From NCBI GenBank assembly GCA_037102815.1, contig BTPP01000001.1, forward strand, positions 5,605,001 through 5,669,000: a stretch of DNA of 64,000 nucleotides. The letters run 5' to 3'. Positions 35,265 through 46,192 of this stretch are shown here, in pieces; position 1 is the first letter of the stretch; each line of letters starts with the position of its first letter. Source of the stretch: Neurospora intermedia. Its lineage: Eukaryota; Ascomycota; Sordariomycetes; Sordariales; Sordariaceae. A program made the position numbers and the translations under genes. The notes below the pieces were generated by a model. The model had not been told where the DNA came from, did no database searches, and saw only the letters and a program-made list of their open reading frames with translations.

Positions 35265-36762
35265 CACAAGTCGCAACAACGGGAAGTCGCAAACCCAAAT
35301 GAAATAACCTACCTAACAACTCCCAAAACCCTTGCCGAGTCACGGCTACCCGTCTTCCTTGTTCCTGTTAGTGCCAGCCCAGCCCAGCCCAGCCCAGCCA
35401 GGCCAGCCAGGCCCAGCCATGGCGATGCCTTCTTTTTTCTCTGGGACTATGTCGCCGTTGGGTTCAAAAAGTTGCACTCAGTGTGCTGTCCACCTCGACC
35501 GATGGCAACAGCAAGAAAGAAGGGCTGGCGAGCCTCGTGGCCGCTCAGCGTTCGATCACACCTCGAGTGCATAGCTACATGGTGGCCCTGCATCAATGGA
35601 CGTCTTCTGCAGACCACTCACTTGACCTGGCGTGCGGGCGCCTCTCTGCCCACGCTAAGCTAGGCTTGCGTATGGTCGCCACTGCACGCCCTGTCATTCC
35701 CCGCCGTCATTTCATTAAGCTACACCTGGCCTGCCTTAACATGGCCCGCCCCTCCAAAGACTGTTTGAATGCCTACCACCTACCTCTACCTCTACCTACC
35801 TACCTACCTCTACCTACCTCTTACCTTACCTCACTTCCACTCCGTCCCAGTTCCAGTTCGATTTCCTGACGGCCGAATCTCGAGGTTGTCCTGCTCTTGC
35901 TCTCTCTCCATCTGTATGCACGTTGCACCCTTGGTCCTTCCCTTGCTCAAGCGGAACAAGCACAACACTCTCCTTTCATCTCAATCCCGCTTGACGTTCC
36001 CTCGCAACGTCCCCATCCCCGTCTCCACTTCCACCACCCAGTCCCCTTCCACTTCCTGACCTCTTTCGATTCAGCATCTCCTACCTTACCTACCTTTTAG
36101 TCCTTCCACTTCCCCTACCCGCCCGTCTCTTCTCCTAGACACGACCTCGTTCCTGTAAAGAGACCCTGTTTTCTAATCGCCTGTGCTGCCGTTTAGACAG
36201 TCGAGACAAGCGACAGACCCCTCCAGTCAGTCCACAGTCACGGTCACAGTCCATACCGCACCTGACGCACTACCATCGCCCAGCCCTGGCGCACCTTGCC
36301 GCATTCCGCTGTCCATTAACCGTACCTCTTCTACTGGTCCGTTCAGCCCACTTGTCGCTTTCCCGCGCCGCCAAACCACTTCATTCCGTCTTACAACCCT
36401 TTCAGCTTGACAGCTCGAGACAACCCCCCCGCAAACAACAAAAATACCCCAAAAGCCATCACCAGCTCCAGAGCTGCTGCTACGGACTCAAGTACAATAT
36501 AGCACCACGCTTTACGCATCACATCGCGCCGCCTCGCATCCTGCTTCCATTTCAAACGAACAGGGAACATCACTGCTGCATCCAGGCCCGACGTCAAGCC
36601 CATCAGCCGTGAACCCAGTTGCCCCGTCTCCACACAACCTGTTGCCCAACACGGCCCGCATCAATCCTTCAGCGACCTTCCTTCACTCGCGCATCGCTGC
36701 CACCAACTCCGTCGACGAATACCTCGAGCGATAGCACCGAATCGATCTAAACTTAATTCACA
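29807..36762. other. Gene desert between transposon block and gsk-3; promoter and leader of gsk-3 at right
   Basis: Seven kb of ordinary composition. Open frames of up to 169 codons appear on both strands but overlap one another and show no domain. The right part is rich in simple sequence: CCCAG repeats at 35372-35400, CTACC/ACCT repeats at 35776-35832, and long pyrimidine-rich stretches up to about 36400. A consensus donor ACA|GTAAGT at 34325 hints at a 5' UTR intron, but I cannot place its acceptor. The gsk-3 leader may thus extend up to 2.4 kb or more upstream; this is inference. Confidence 0.45.
35211..35261 (+). repeat. Poly-A tract (A11-GT-A38)
   Basis: Two A runs separated by GT, in the gene-free region upstream of gsk-3. 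A simple mononucleotide repeat, likely variable in length. Confidence 0.9.
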
Positions 36763-38272
36763 ATGGCGTCGAACCGCCCAGCGGCTTTCAACACCCTCCG
36801 GATGGGAGGTGAGCATATGGAGTGCATGGTCAAGTTGAGAGGCAGGACCAATTGCTGACAAAGATGGATTCCAGAAGTGATCCGTGAGAAGGTACAAGAC
36901 GGCGTTACAGGAGAGACGCGGGAGATCCAGTACACTCAATGCAAGATTGTCGGCAATGGCTCTTTTGGTGTCGTCTTCCAGACCAAGCTGTCACCTTCCA
37001 ACGAAGATGCCGCCATCAAGCGCGTTCTCCAGGACAAGCGCTTCAAGGTCGGTACAGCCCGTATTGGACGTGTCTCAAGGTTTATGAAACTGACTGGCAC
37101 ATACATAGAACCGCGAACTTCAAATCATGCGGATTGTTCGCCACCCCAATATTGTCCAGCTCAAGGCCTTCTACTACTCGAACGGCGAACGTGTAAGTCC
37201 CCAACGCATTGGAGCTCGTCGCCATGCTTTTCATACTCATTGTCTTCGTAGAAAGATGAGGTGTACCTCAACCTGGTGCAAGAGTTTGTTCCAGAGACCG
37301 TTTACCGAGCCTCGAGGTTCTTCAACAAGATGAAGACCACCATGCCCATCTTGGAAGTCAAGCTGTACACCTACCAGCTATTCAGGGCTTTGGCGTATAT
37401 CCACTCGCAAGGAATCTGCCATCGCGACATCAAGCCGCAGAACCTCCTGCTTGACCCTACTACCGGTGTCCTCAAGCTGTGCGACTTTGGCAGCGCAAAG
37501 ATCCTGGTGGAGAACGAGCCCAATGTGTCCTATATCTGCTCGCGGTATTACCGTGCACCTGAATTGATCTTCGGTGCTACCAATTACACGACCAAGATCG
37601 GTGAGTTCTCTTGGGAGCACCAGCCTCGTTGCACATGTCTTAAACATTGGCTAATCATGTTGTACAGATGTCTGGTCTACTGGATGCGTAATGGCTGAGC
37701 TCATGCTTGGACAGCCCCTCTTCCCTGGAGAGTCTGGCATTGACCAGCTGGTGGAGATCATCAAGGTCCTCGGAACACCTACTCGGGAGCAGATTCGAAC
37801 CATGAACCCGAACTATATGGAACACAAGTTTCCTCAGATCAAGCCTCATCCGTTCAACAAGGTTTTTAAGAAGGCCGACGCTGATGCTATCGACCTCATC
37901 GCCCGCCTTCTTGAGTATACCCCCACCGAGCGTCTGGCGGCGATTGATGCCATGGTCCATCCCTTCTTCGATGAACTCCGGGACCCCAGCACCAGACTTC
38001 CCGACTCGAGGCACAACTCTGGAACCGTTAGGGATCTGCCACCGCTCTTTGACTTTACCCGTCATGGTATGTACTTTTCTCGCATATCGTCTCACGTTGA
38101 GGGAACATTTAAGAACTGACGCTATTATCTCTTTACAGAGCTATCCATCGCCCCTCAGCTCAACCACAAGCTTGTTCCTTCGCACATGAGGCCGGTTCTC
38201 GCGTCGAAAGGACTCGATATCGACAACTTCACTCCTATGAACAAGTCGGAGATGATGGCCAAGTTAGACTGA
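36763..38272 (+). CDS. gsk-3: Glycogen synthase kinase 3 (GSK-3) Ser/Thr kinase
   Basis: A CMGC-family kinase in Wnt-like, clock, developmental and stress signalling; it usually acts on primed substrates. Six exons (36763-36808, 36875-37047, 37109-37192, 37252-37600, 37668-38066, 38139-38272) join in phase to 394 residues. The Gly-rich loop GNGSFG is at 42-47, followed by AAIK with the ATP lysine. The catalytic HRDIKPQN begins at 158 and DFGSAK at 179. The activating-loop tyrosine in [13 protein letters not shown] is Y195, matching the GSK-3 autophosphorylation tyrosine. [11 protein letters not shown] and the C-lobe are complete. The start gives [17 protein letters not shown], the usual filamentous-fungal N terminus. 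The donor of intron 2 (GTCGGT) is weak, but the join is forced by the conserved FKNREL. Confidence 0.96.
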
Positions 38273-40069
38273 AGCTGATGTCGTCTCGATACTCAATGTC
38301 GCCGATCCATTCCCGAAATATGAACGTGGACGATATGCGCTGTGATTTCCGAATAGCAGAGCGTTGCCTAAGATTTCGAAGCAAGCGGTTTGACTCGCCG
38401 ATCCGATTATGACCCAAAAACCGAAGAACGGATTATTTCTGCGTCCACCTGGACGAAACGAAAGCGATTTCAGATCACGGCCTAAACCGACGCACAGATA
38501 CCCCTCATCACAAGTGCGCTGGATCAACCGTGCAAAAATTCGTGCCGGCCTGGAGGCCGAGAAGAGCCCGGGACAGCCAAGAACGTCTCCGAGCAACTTC
38601 CCTCAGCGAAAGGGACTGGTTCACAAATTGCTTGGTTTCATGGGAGGATACTCTCGAGACATGTTATGGGCTACACGTTTTTTTTTTTTTTTAGATTTCT
38701 TATTTTTCTGCATGACTGGGATGGCTTTTGCTTATTCTTGCCTCAGACCTTTCGTTCAGCAGGAGCGCTCTTTATTCCCGTGGCAGGCGTCCACAAGATG
38801 GAAGGCGGAAGGCGGTAGGCTGGGAAAGCTTTGTTTGCTTTGTGTGACCTCGTCGGACACTGGCCACTCGCCAAGTTACTTTGGTTTCAAGGGAAAGATG
38901 GAAGGAAAGATGGGCGGCATCAATGATATGATGGATTATGGCATATAGGGTAACAGTGTTGGAGTGGGTGATAGGTTACGGAGTGGTGAATGGAAGGTGG
39001 GGAATTGAGGTGTTGTAAGGCTTTGCCTGCTATAACGAGTGTCAGCGAGGTTATGAGAAGGATGGGTGGTACCACTTTTCGTGTCTCTTGTGCGTCTCTG
39101 TGCCTGTCTCATGTGTCTGTGTCCTCAGAGTGGGCTGCTGAGAGGGTCCCAATCGGTCTTGAGAGAGGGTGAACGATTTACAATGAGTATGACGGATCAG
39201 TGGTTCACATGATTGGGCGACAATGAAAGAACTGGATGGATAGGTAGTTGGATGGCAACCGGCATGTCTAGGTTTCGGCTTAGGTTCACGGAGTTGTGTA
39301 CCTTTAGGAAAAGTGTAGATGGTAAAAGCGGTGGACTTCATGCTGGATTCAACTTTTTGTTGATCAAGCCCTTTCTCTTCGGGGTTGTATTGTTTCTGAG
39401 TTAATATTCGAGGGTCACATAAAATTCCAAGAGGGTTAGTTTATTATAAGCTCCATGGATTTCACAGTTCATACGCTTCAAGCTCCGCAAGAGTTCCGGC
39501 GTCTGGATCATGAGCTCTTCAAGATGGTCAAAATTGGATGAATTGTTACCCTATGCGGATATGGGCACCAGTGAGCATCCTTGAGAGGTCAATGTCCGCT
39601 AGCAGTCATTCAACAAGTTCAAGATTTCAGTTTCGCATAGCATCTTAATAGAACCAAACCTTCTACTTAGCCTAACGAACCATGGTGACCCTTCATGTTT
39701 CAATGCATCTAATGCGGTCATATTTGCATTTTGCAGGCTCTTACAACTGTACCTACCGTGAAGCATGAGATCATCCCCACATACACTTAGAGTCTGTGCA
39801 CTAAAGGCTTAGGTCTCCGTAACTCACCAATCGCGTCGGCGCGACAGGCCCAAGTTCCAAAGCATCCCTTCCCCATAGCGTTCCATTCTCCCAATTAATC
39901 CAAGCCTGCCAGCCGCCAACCACCAGCCGTGTCTGAACTTATTCGTCACGTAACTCCAGAACATCCACCACAACTGTTGCCAGGACATTCCGTTTTGTGC
40001 AGTCCTCTTACATATTTTCTCCTTTCCGATACAGTTTAGTTTTATTTGACTGATCGGACTTCACACACC
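38273..40069. other. gsk-3 3' region and CBP80 promoter
   Basis: 1.8 kb between two plus-strand genes. A T run lies at about 38679-38693. A 179-codon open frame begins at 38409 but crosses the T run, has no domain and is not accepted as a gene. The last few hundred bases must hold the CBP80 promoter. No RNA gene was seen. Confidence 0.5.
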
Positions 40070-42835
40070 ATGGCCGACTACGATCGCAGAGGCGGCGGTG
40101 GTTACAACCCCAAGAAGCGTCGCTATCGTGGTAAGTACTCCCGTCTGCCTTTCCTCCACCTATAGTCATGCTCGTCTCAGCCTTGCCTCCTGCTTAAGAT
40201 TCTGTCGAACTATCCTCATATCACTGGTAAAAGCCCTGCTTGAACAGATTGTAACTGACAGTGTGTTCAATCCAAACAGACGATGATGATGGCGATCGTC
40301 GCGGCGGCCCGCGAAGACGCTTCGATGCTCCTCCCCATGTCCGCGTCCGAAAGCAGCTGCTCGCCATTGCCGAGAACCCCATGCGTCCCTGGCATGAGGA
40401 GGTGCAATCGATTGCCAACCTGTTTACCGACAACTGGGACGATGAGCTGCTTCGAACCAACTTTGTCGACCTTGTCCTCCAGCTTGCGGTCGAGCAACCC
40501 ATGAAGACGCCGTTCCTCGCCGCCGTTGTGCTCGTCGCCAACACCAACAAGCCCCAGATCGTCGACATGCTTCTCGCCAAGCTTACGAGTACTCTTGAGA
40601 CCAAGATTGCCGAGGGCGACTGGCGGGATGTGAAGCTCTACTTGAAGCTTGCGGGCTGCTTACAGAGCTGTCTGGAGGGTGATGGTGTCTTCCCCGTGTT
40701 GGAGGAGCTGTTCAGCCGCGCTGTGGACTTGCAGACTGCTAGTTCCGAGGATGTAAGCTGTCCTGCTGGGTTTCGGCTGGGTTCTTGGCTTGGAATCAAA
40801 TCACTGACATGAGTGTTGCAACAGACAATTGGTACGGAGCTTGTTAAGATCATCCTCCTCACCCTACCATACGTTATGGTTACTGGGCCAACCCAGTGGC
40901 AACAGAAGGCGGCGGATCTGATGGAGAAGACCGAGATTATCGCCGGCGAAGCACACCCGCTACAGGCCTTGATTGAGCCATACCACCCCGAGGCCGGCGA
41001 CCAGAGCCCTGTTGCGTCTCAGAGTTGCATCAGCTTGCTGCAAACCCAGCTCCAGAACGAGGCCAACAACGGGTGGGCCTTGAGCTGCCTCCCGAGGCCT
41101 TGGGAGCTTCCCGTCGAAGAAGTCGAGCAGCAGGAGAAGATTGCCAACGCCGAGAAGCACACCCTTCCGCCAATTTCCATCCCTCAGACAGTTGTTGCCG
41201 GACCTCGGCCCCTGTTCCCAGAAATCTACTTTTCTGTTTACGCCAACCAAGACGTCGAGTCGACACCCCCTCTGACGAATATTGCAGCCTCGCTGATTCG
41301 CGATGCGCTTGTCGACACTATCAATGTCCTGAACTTCAACCGCAATGTCACTGCTCGTTTCCTTATCGAACTCGACTGCTACTTTGCACCCCGAACATTT
41401 GCCGCTAGAGCGACACCTTTCGATAAGATTAGAGAGATTGAGCCTCCCAAATCTAGCTGGAAGCCAGAGGATGTCGCTGTTGATGCGGTCTTCTCGCAAC
41501 TCTTCTCGTTGCCCAATCCCGAGCACAAGCTCGTTTATTACCATGCCGTCCTTACCGAGGCTTGCAAGCTGGCACCGGCTGCCATTGCTCCCAGCTTAGG
41601 TCGTGCTATTCGTTTCCTTTACAGGAATAGCCACCGCATGGACCTGGAGCTTTCCAATCGGTTCATGGATTGGTTCTCACACCATTTGAGCAATTTCGGA
41701 TTTACCTGGAAGTGGACCGAGTGGGTGGACAATGTTTATCTGTCCAACTTGCACCCGGACAAGGCTTTCATCATGGGCGCCATTGACAAGGAGATCCGCC
41801 TCAGCTTTGCTCAGCGTATCAAGAACACTCTTCCCGAGCCTTATCAGTCTTTGATCGGACCTGAGAAGGAAAAGGATGTTCCTGACTTCAAGTTTGCGGA
41901 CGACAGTAAGTTACAGCATTATTGGACAGATTTAATTCACTTGATACTAACACATCACAGAAACCCCTTTCGCCGCCGAGGGCAAAGAGATCGCCGCTCT
42001 GCTCAGACGCAAGGCGCCCGAAGAAGAAATTGAGCCCGTCATCGAGCGCATTCACTCGCTCGCCCTGGACAACAACCTCGACCCTCTCGTAGCCAGCACC
42101 GACGTCTTCGTAACCTCGGTTCTGCACGTCGGCTCCAAGTCGCTCTCGCACGTCCTCGCTGCCATCGAGCGCACTAAGGAGCGCCTCACTGATGCCGGCG
42201 CGACCTCGGAGGCTGCCCGCACCCAGATCATCTCGTCAGTCATGGAGTACTGGTCCGCCCACCCGGGCGTTGCCATCGCCATCATCGAGAAGCTGCTCAA
42301 CTACAGCATCCTCACCCCGCAGGCTGTCATCAACTGGGCCATCACCACGTACGCCGGCGCCACCCGCGGCGAGGCGCTCGCCAAGGGCTTCGTGTACGAA
42401 ATGGTGTTCAACACCGTCGTCAAGGTCACCTCCCGTCTGAGACAGGTACTGCAGAAGGCTACACTGCCCGAGGCTATGATTGACGACGAGACCATCGAGG
42501 CCGAGATCAACGGCATGCGCTCGCTGTTCCGCGCCATTGAGGATGCCCTGTTCGCTTGGGCGTCGGGTTCCAAGGATGAGATGCTTGAGGCCAGCGATGG
42601 TCTGGGCGAGGGTGATGGGACCAGCGAGACGGAGAAGCTCGTCAAGAGGTGGGGCGAGCGCTGGCTTAGGGTATTTAAGCGCAGAGCGGCGATTGAAGAG
42701 GCGTTCATTGTCGAGGCTCGGAAGGAGAGGGAGAGGAAGGCGGCTGCTGCTGCTGCGGAGCTGGCGGCGGCGCCGGCACAGGGGGACGATATGGCTGTTG
42801 ATTCTGTTGATGCGGCTGCTGAGGTGACTGCTTGA
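40070..42835 (+). CDS. cbp80: Nuclear cap-binding protein large subunit (CBP80/NCBP1)
   Basis: The large subunit of the nuclear cap-binding complex, which with CBP20 binds the m7G cap and couples it to splicing, export and decay. Four exons (40070-40130, 40280-40752, 40825-41905, 41961-42835) join in phase to about 829 residues. The basic N terminus MADYDRRGGGGYNPKKRRYR resembles CBP80 nuclear-localisation leaders. An MIF4G-type helical domain occupies roughly 35-250 (RKQLLAIAENP, WHEEVQSIANL, VLQLAVEQPMKTPF). The middle and C-terminal MIF4G-like domains follow, including NRFMDWFSHHLSNFGF...W.EW and the region NYSILTPQAVINWA. The Ala-rich tail ends at a TGA. The length is normal for fungal CBP80. 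The call is secure from end-to-end resemblance. Confidence 0.95.
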
Positions 42836-43781
42836 ACAGTTGTCTCGTATAACTGAATGCCTTTACGAAAGAAAGGATGAGGTTATACTAGAACTTGGCG
42901 GTTTGAAGGGTTTGTCATTTTCTCGGGTTCGTAATCAATAAAGGGCCGGCCGATTTAGTAGTCTGGCTGGAAGGGGTTTTCATAGCGTTGGGAGGTACAT
43001 AAAATGGAAGCTTAGTTCAAAAGATCTGCTTGCGTCTTCGTGCCATTTGGGCATTGACAATACAAAGAAAACAGATGAGAGTAAATGATGCTGAACATCT
43101 GAAACTAGAAACCAGGAGCTGTTGTTCTTGAGATTCCACACAGCCTTCGCTATAACTTTTTTTTGGATTGTTTTCCTTTGATTCCGTTCAACAACGATGC
43201 ATAACTTAGCCCCAGCGTAGTCCCAACGCACGCAAAATCAATAGTTACCCAAGTGAGCCCTCCCACTCACCCATTCATTCGTCTTCCGAAGCGCAAGTTC
43301 CCGTATCGATGAAAGTATACATGTCCTGTTCGTCCCACTTCATCCCAACTCATCCATTTCATAACGATGACGAGGAAAACCGAGTCCTTGAATGCGGTTT
43401 CCTAATTCGGTATGCCCAGCACGAAGACCTATTTTCTCTCTAGTCCGTAGCCAACCCCGCCATCCCTTTTACTCCTACTCCTACCCCAATCCAAGTCTGT
43501 TCTCTTCACCCCTGTGCCGGACTGAGAGGTACTTTGTCAGACCTGTTTGCTGTGGGGGGAGAGACTTGATGTCGTAGATCTAGTGTGTATTTGGTAGCAA
43601 GCAGTAGGTAAAGCGGGTTGTTTTTGTTGTTTTGCCTTTCTGTGGTGTGTGGTGTGTATATGTATATATGTGTGTGTGTGCGGGCGGGGATCTTCAAGAC
43701 GAGAGGTCGATCATAGCTATACTCTTTTGAAGCGCAACACAACCGAACCGAACCGAACCGAACCGAACCGAACCCGGTGAC
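42836..43781. other. Convergent intergenic spacer with simple repeats
   Basis: Lies between the converging 3' ends of CBP80 (+) and the TMEM50/Vps68 gene (-), so it should hold both polyadenylation regions. It contains a TG-rich tract at about 43644-43680 and six tandem pentamers of CCGAA type at about 43742-43774. No gene was seen. Confidence 0.55.
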
Positions 43782-43988
43782 TTACAGCGCGAGGTTGTAA
43801 GAGTATTCGTCTTCCATGTTTTGGGAGATCCAGAGGACGACAGCGCTGTTTTGTTGAAGAGAGGTTGTTAGTATGTGGACTTGCAGAGATTATGGGTCTT
43901 TTTTTGTTTCCTCGTCACTTTCTCTTCAGCTTCTCTTCAGCCTCCTCGTTACCACCTCTTAACTCTCTCTCTCTCTCACCCACGCATA

Positions 43989-44019
<31 letters not shown>

Positions 44020-44772
44020 AGAAAAAAGGACCAAAGAAAGAAACTGAGGGGAAAGAAAAAGAAAGGAAAAAAAACTCACCTCAACCCAACCAACCCATTA
44101 GCAACCAAGTTCTCCACCCCCATTCTCAACGCCGGAAACCCGACATCCTTGACCACATACTTGAGCACAAACACCGTCACACCACCGGCCATGCCACCCG
44201 CCAAGCACGCAAAGCCTAAAAACAGCACCACGCGCGCCTTCCACGCCACGCCGCTGCCGCTGTAGGAAAAGCTCTCGGCAGAAAGTCGGGCCTTCTCGAC
44301 GCTGTTGATGATGAGCATGCCGAGCGTGCTGAAGATGAAGGGCAGCCAGTCGACAAAGTGGATGTGCACGTCCGAGGCGTTGAGGGGCGAGTGGGACCAG
44401 ACGGCCGAGTCGAGGAGGGTGTAGAAGGCTAGGGAGAACTGGTTTTTATCGCGTTAGTGGAGTGTACGTTGATGTGGAGGAGGAAGGAGGAGGAGGAGGA
44501 GGAGAAGGAAGAAGATTATGTATGACCCCATGGCGGAGCGCGGGTGAGGATCATGGCATGGCATCGTGGCATCAGGGCAAGATCACAAGGTTAGGTTTGG
44601 GAAGGAGAGAATAGGCAGAGAATAGGTAGAGAATAAAAGAACGAAAAAGAAAAAAAAAAGAAAGAGGAGAAAAACGTACAAAGGCACCAGCAGCATAAAC
44701 CCCCGCGTTCCTCACCCACGCGCTGTTAAGCCATTCAGGCCTGGAGAATCTAAAGAGGCGTTCTTCCGACAT
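43782..44772 (-). CDS. vps68: TMEM50/UPF0220 family membrane protein (Vps68-like)
   Basis: Small polytopic endomembrane protein; yeast Vps68 acts in endosome-to-vacuole sorting. Three exons (44772-44680, 44438-44080, 43845-43782) give 171 residues starting MSEERLFRFSRPEW; an in-frame ATG at 44778 would add two residues. Four hydrophobic segments are visible: NAGVYAAGAFFSLAFYTLLD, VDWLPFIFSTLGMLIINSVE, VVLFLGFACLAGGMAGGVTV and a final one around LVGLSAVVLWISQ. VHIHFVDWLP followed by GMLIIN is characteristic of the family. The tail NMEDEYSYNLAL matches the usual fungal end, supporting the last 64-nt exon. Intron 2 (44079-43846, 234 bp) contains a run of 29 C on the plus strand, which is G29 in the transcript. 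The role is inferred from the family. Confidence 0.88.
43989..44017 (+). repeat. Poly-C tract, 29 bases, within an intron
   Basis: An uninterrupted C29 preceded by a CT-rich tract (from about 43963). In the minus-strand pre-mRNA it reads G29, which could form G-quadruplexes. The exact length is prone to sequencing error. Confidence 0.9.
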
Positions 44773-44778
44773 GGTCAT

Positions 44779-46192
44779 TTGTTTGTGTCGTGTTGTTTCT
44801 TGTATGTCTTTCTTCTTTCTCGTATGCGCTAACTTCCACGGTAGTGTCGCAAGCCCAGGCGAATGTAGGTGATGATGATGCGATCGCGATTCGGTGCCGG
44901 CAGTCGGAGTTGTGGTGGTGGTGGTGGTGATGGTTATCAGAGCTGAGCTGAGATGCCTATCTGTCGTCCGTCGGTGGTATCGGTCGCCCCGGGTTTTAGA
45001 GATGACTGCGCGTGATTGCGGAATCGTCGTCTATCGGTCGGTCAAGTGGTAGAGTAGTATATAATAAACGTGACTGGAGCAACTCGTTAGGCAATGATGC
45101 TTTTGGTGTTGCTGTCTGATAGCTTGTCGTCGATCTGGAACTGGAGGATGACGACGTCCGTACGCCGCGGTGCCAGGCGGGCTGGCGGGCAGGTGCTCCA
45201 CTGAAAGCAGGGACCTGCTTGTCCAATTACTGTGGGTCAGCCGTCCCAAGGCTGTGGTCTAAGCGTTTAAGTGGCACGTGACAGCCTTTGTGGTCACAAA
45301 TTGTTGGATGTCAACTTTTGTTATGTTGAATCTGCACCGAAGTCGCATGAAAGAGCAAGAATATGTTTTTACGCTTTGTTGATTCTCTGCCTACCATCCA
45401 TGTCTATACCCTTCCCATGTAAATACAAAGCACTTGTCCCCCGACCACCCTCTTCGAACTCCCCCTAATAACAGTCCTCACTTTAAAAAAAAATCAGCGC
45501 CTTCCGAGTTCGATAAATCACAGACAACGATACCAACTCAGCATCCGAGCGTGAACTTCCCTCCGTATGACTGACAACCAGCCAGCGACAGCACCAGGGG
45601 AAGTAAGTAACCACAGTTCCCCTCCAGAAGCCAAGATAGCTTGGATGCAGAAAATAAAGACAGAAAGAGTTATTATGACGCTATGCGGTGTAATAGTAAA
45701 CAATAGTGCAAAGCTGAAAATGTCTTCTGCGGGCGGCGTCGGGCAGACCACAACAAGGTCCCACCCACCAGTCGAAGTCAAAATGATCCCCTTTTAGTGT
45801 ACATACAATATTCAAACTTCGGCGATGCAACGAGATTGTCCCTCGAAAACCCCCTCTCCTTGGCCAAATAAGCGAGAGGACAACGCAGGGAAAACCTCCG
45901 CATCATGAAAGAATCCGATTAGACAATAGAGACTAATCGTGTTGTGGCGAGGAAGAAGTAATGGGAAGAGAAATATTCGTGACCTGCCCCTTGATCATGC
46001 GATGGCCCTTGACTTCGGCCAAGAGAGGGACATCTGGCTCGAGGAGGCGTCAAGATATCAGATTAGGGAGAAACATTACACCTTGTCTGACTCCGTGCCC
46101 TGCGCATGGTGAGGAAGCAGTTTGCTGGGCCAGCTACTCAATGGTGACCCATGAGTTGACGAGTTCGTTGGGTCGCTTCGCTTTGTTCCCTT
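44779..46192. other. Promoter of the Vps68-like gene and 3' region of gs-1
   Basis: 1.4 kb between two minus-strand genes. It holds a GGT-type triplet tract at about 44914-44930. A 76-codon open frame at 45567-45797 (+) has a donor-like GTAAGT at 45602 but no recognisable homology or usable acceptor, so it is not called. Confidence 0.5.

Noticed and set aside
38409-38948. 179-codon plus-strand frame downstream of gsk-3
   Set aside because: It runs through a T homopolymer, has no domain and sits where the gsk-3 3' UTR is expected.
45567-45797. Small open frame MTDNQPATAPGE... with a GTAAGT inside it
   Set aside because: No acceptor gives a sensible continuation and no family resemblance is seen.
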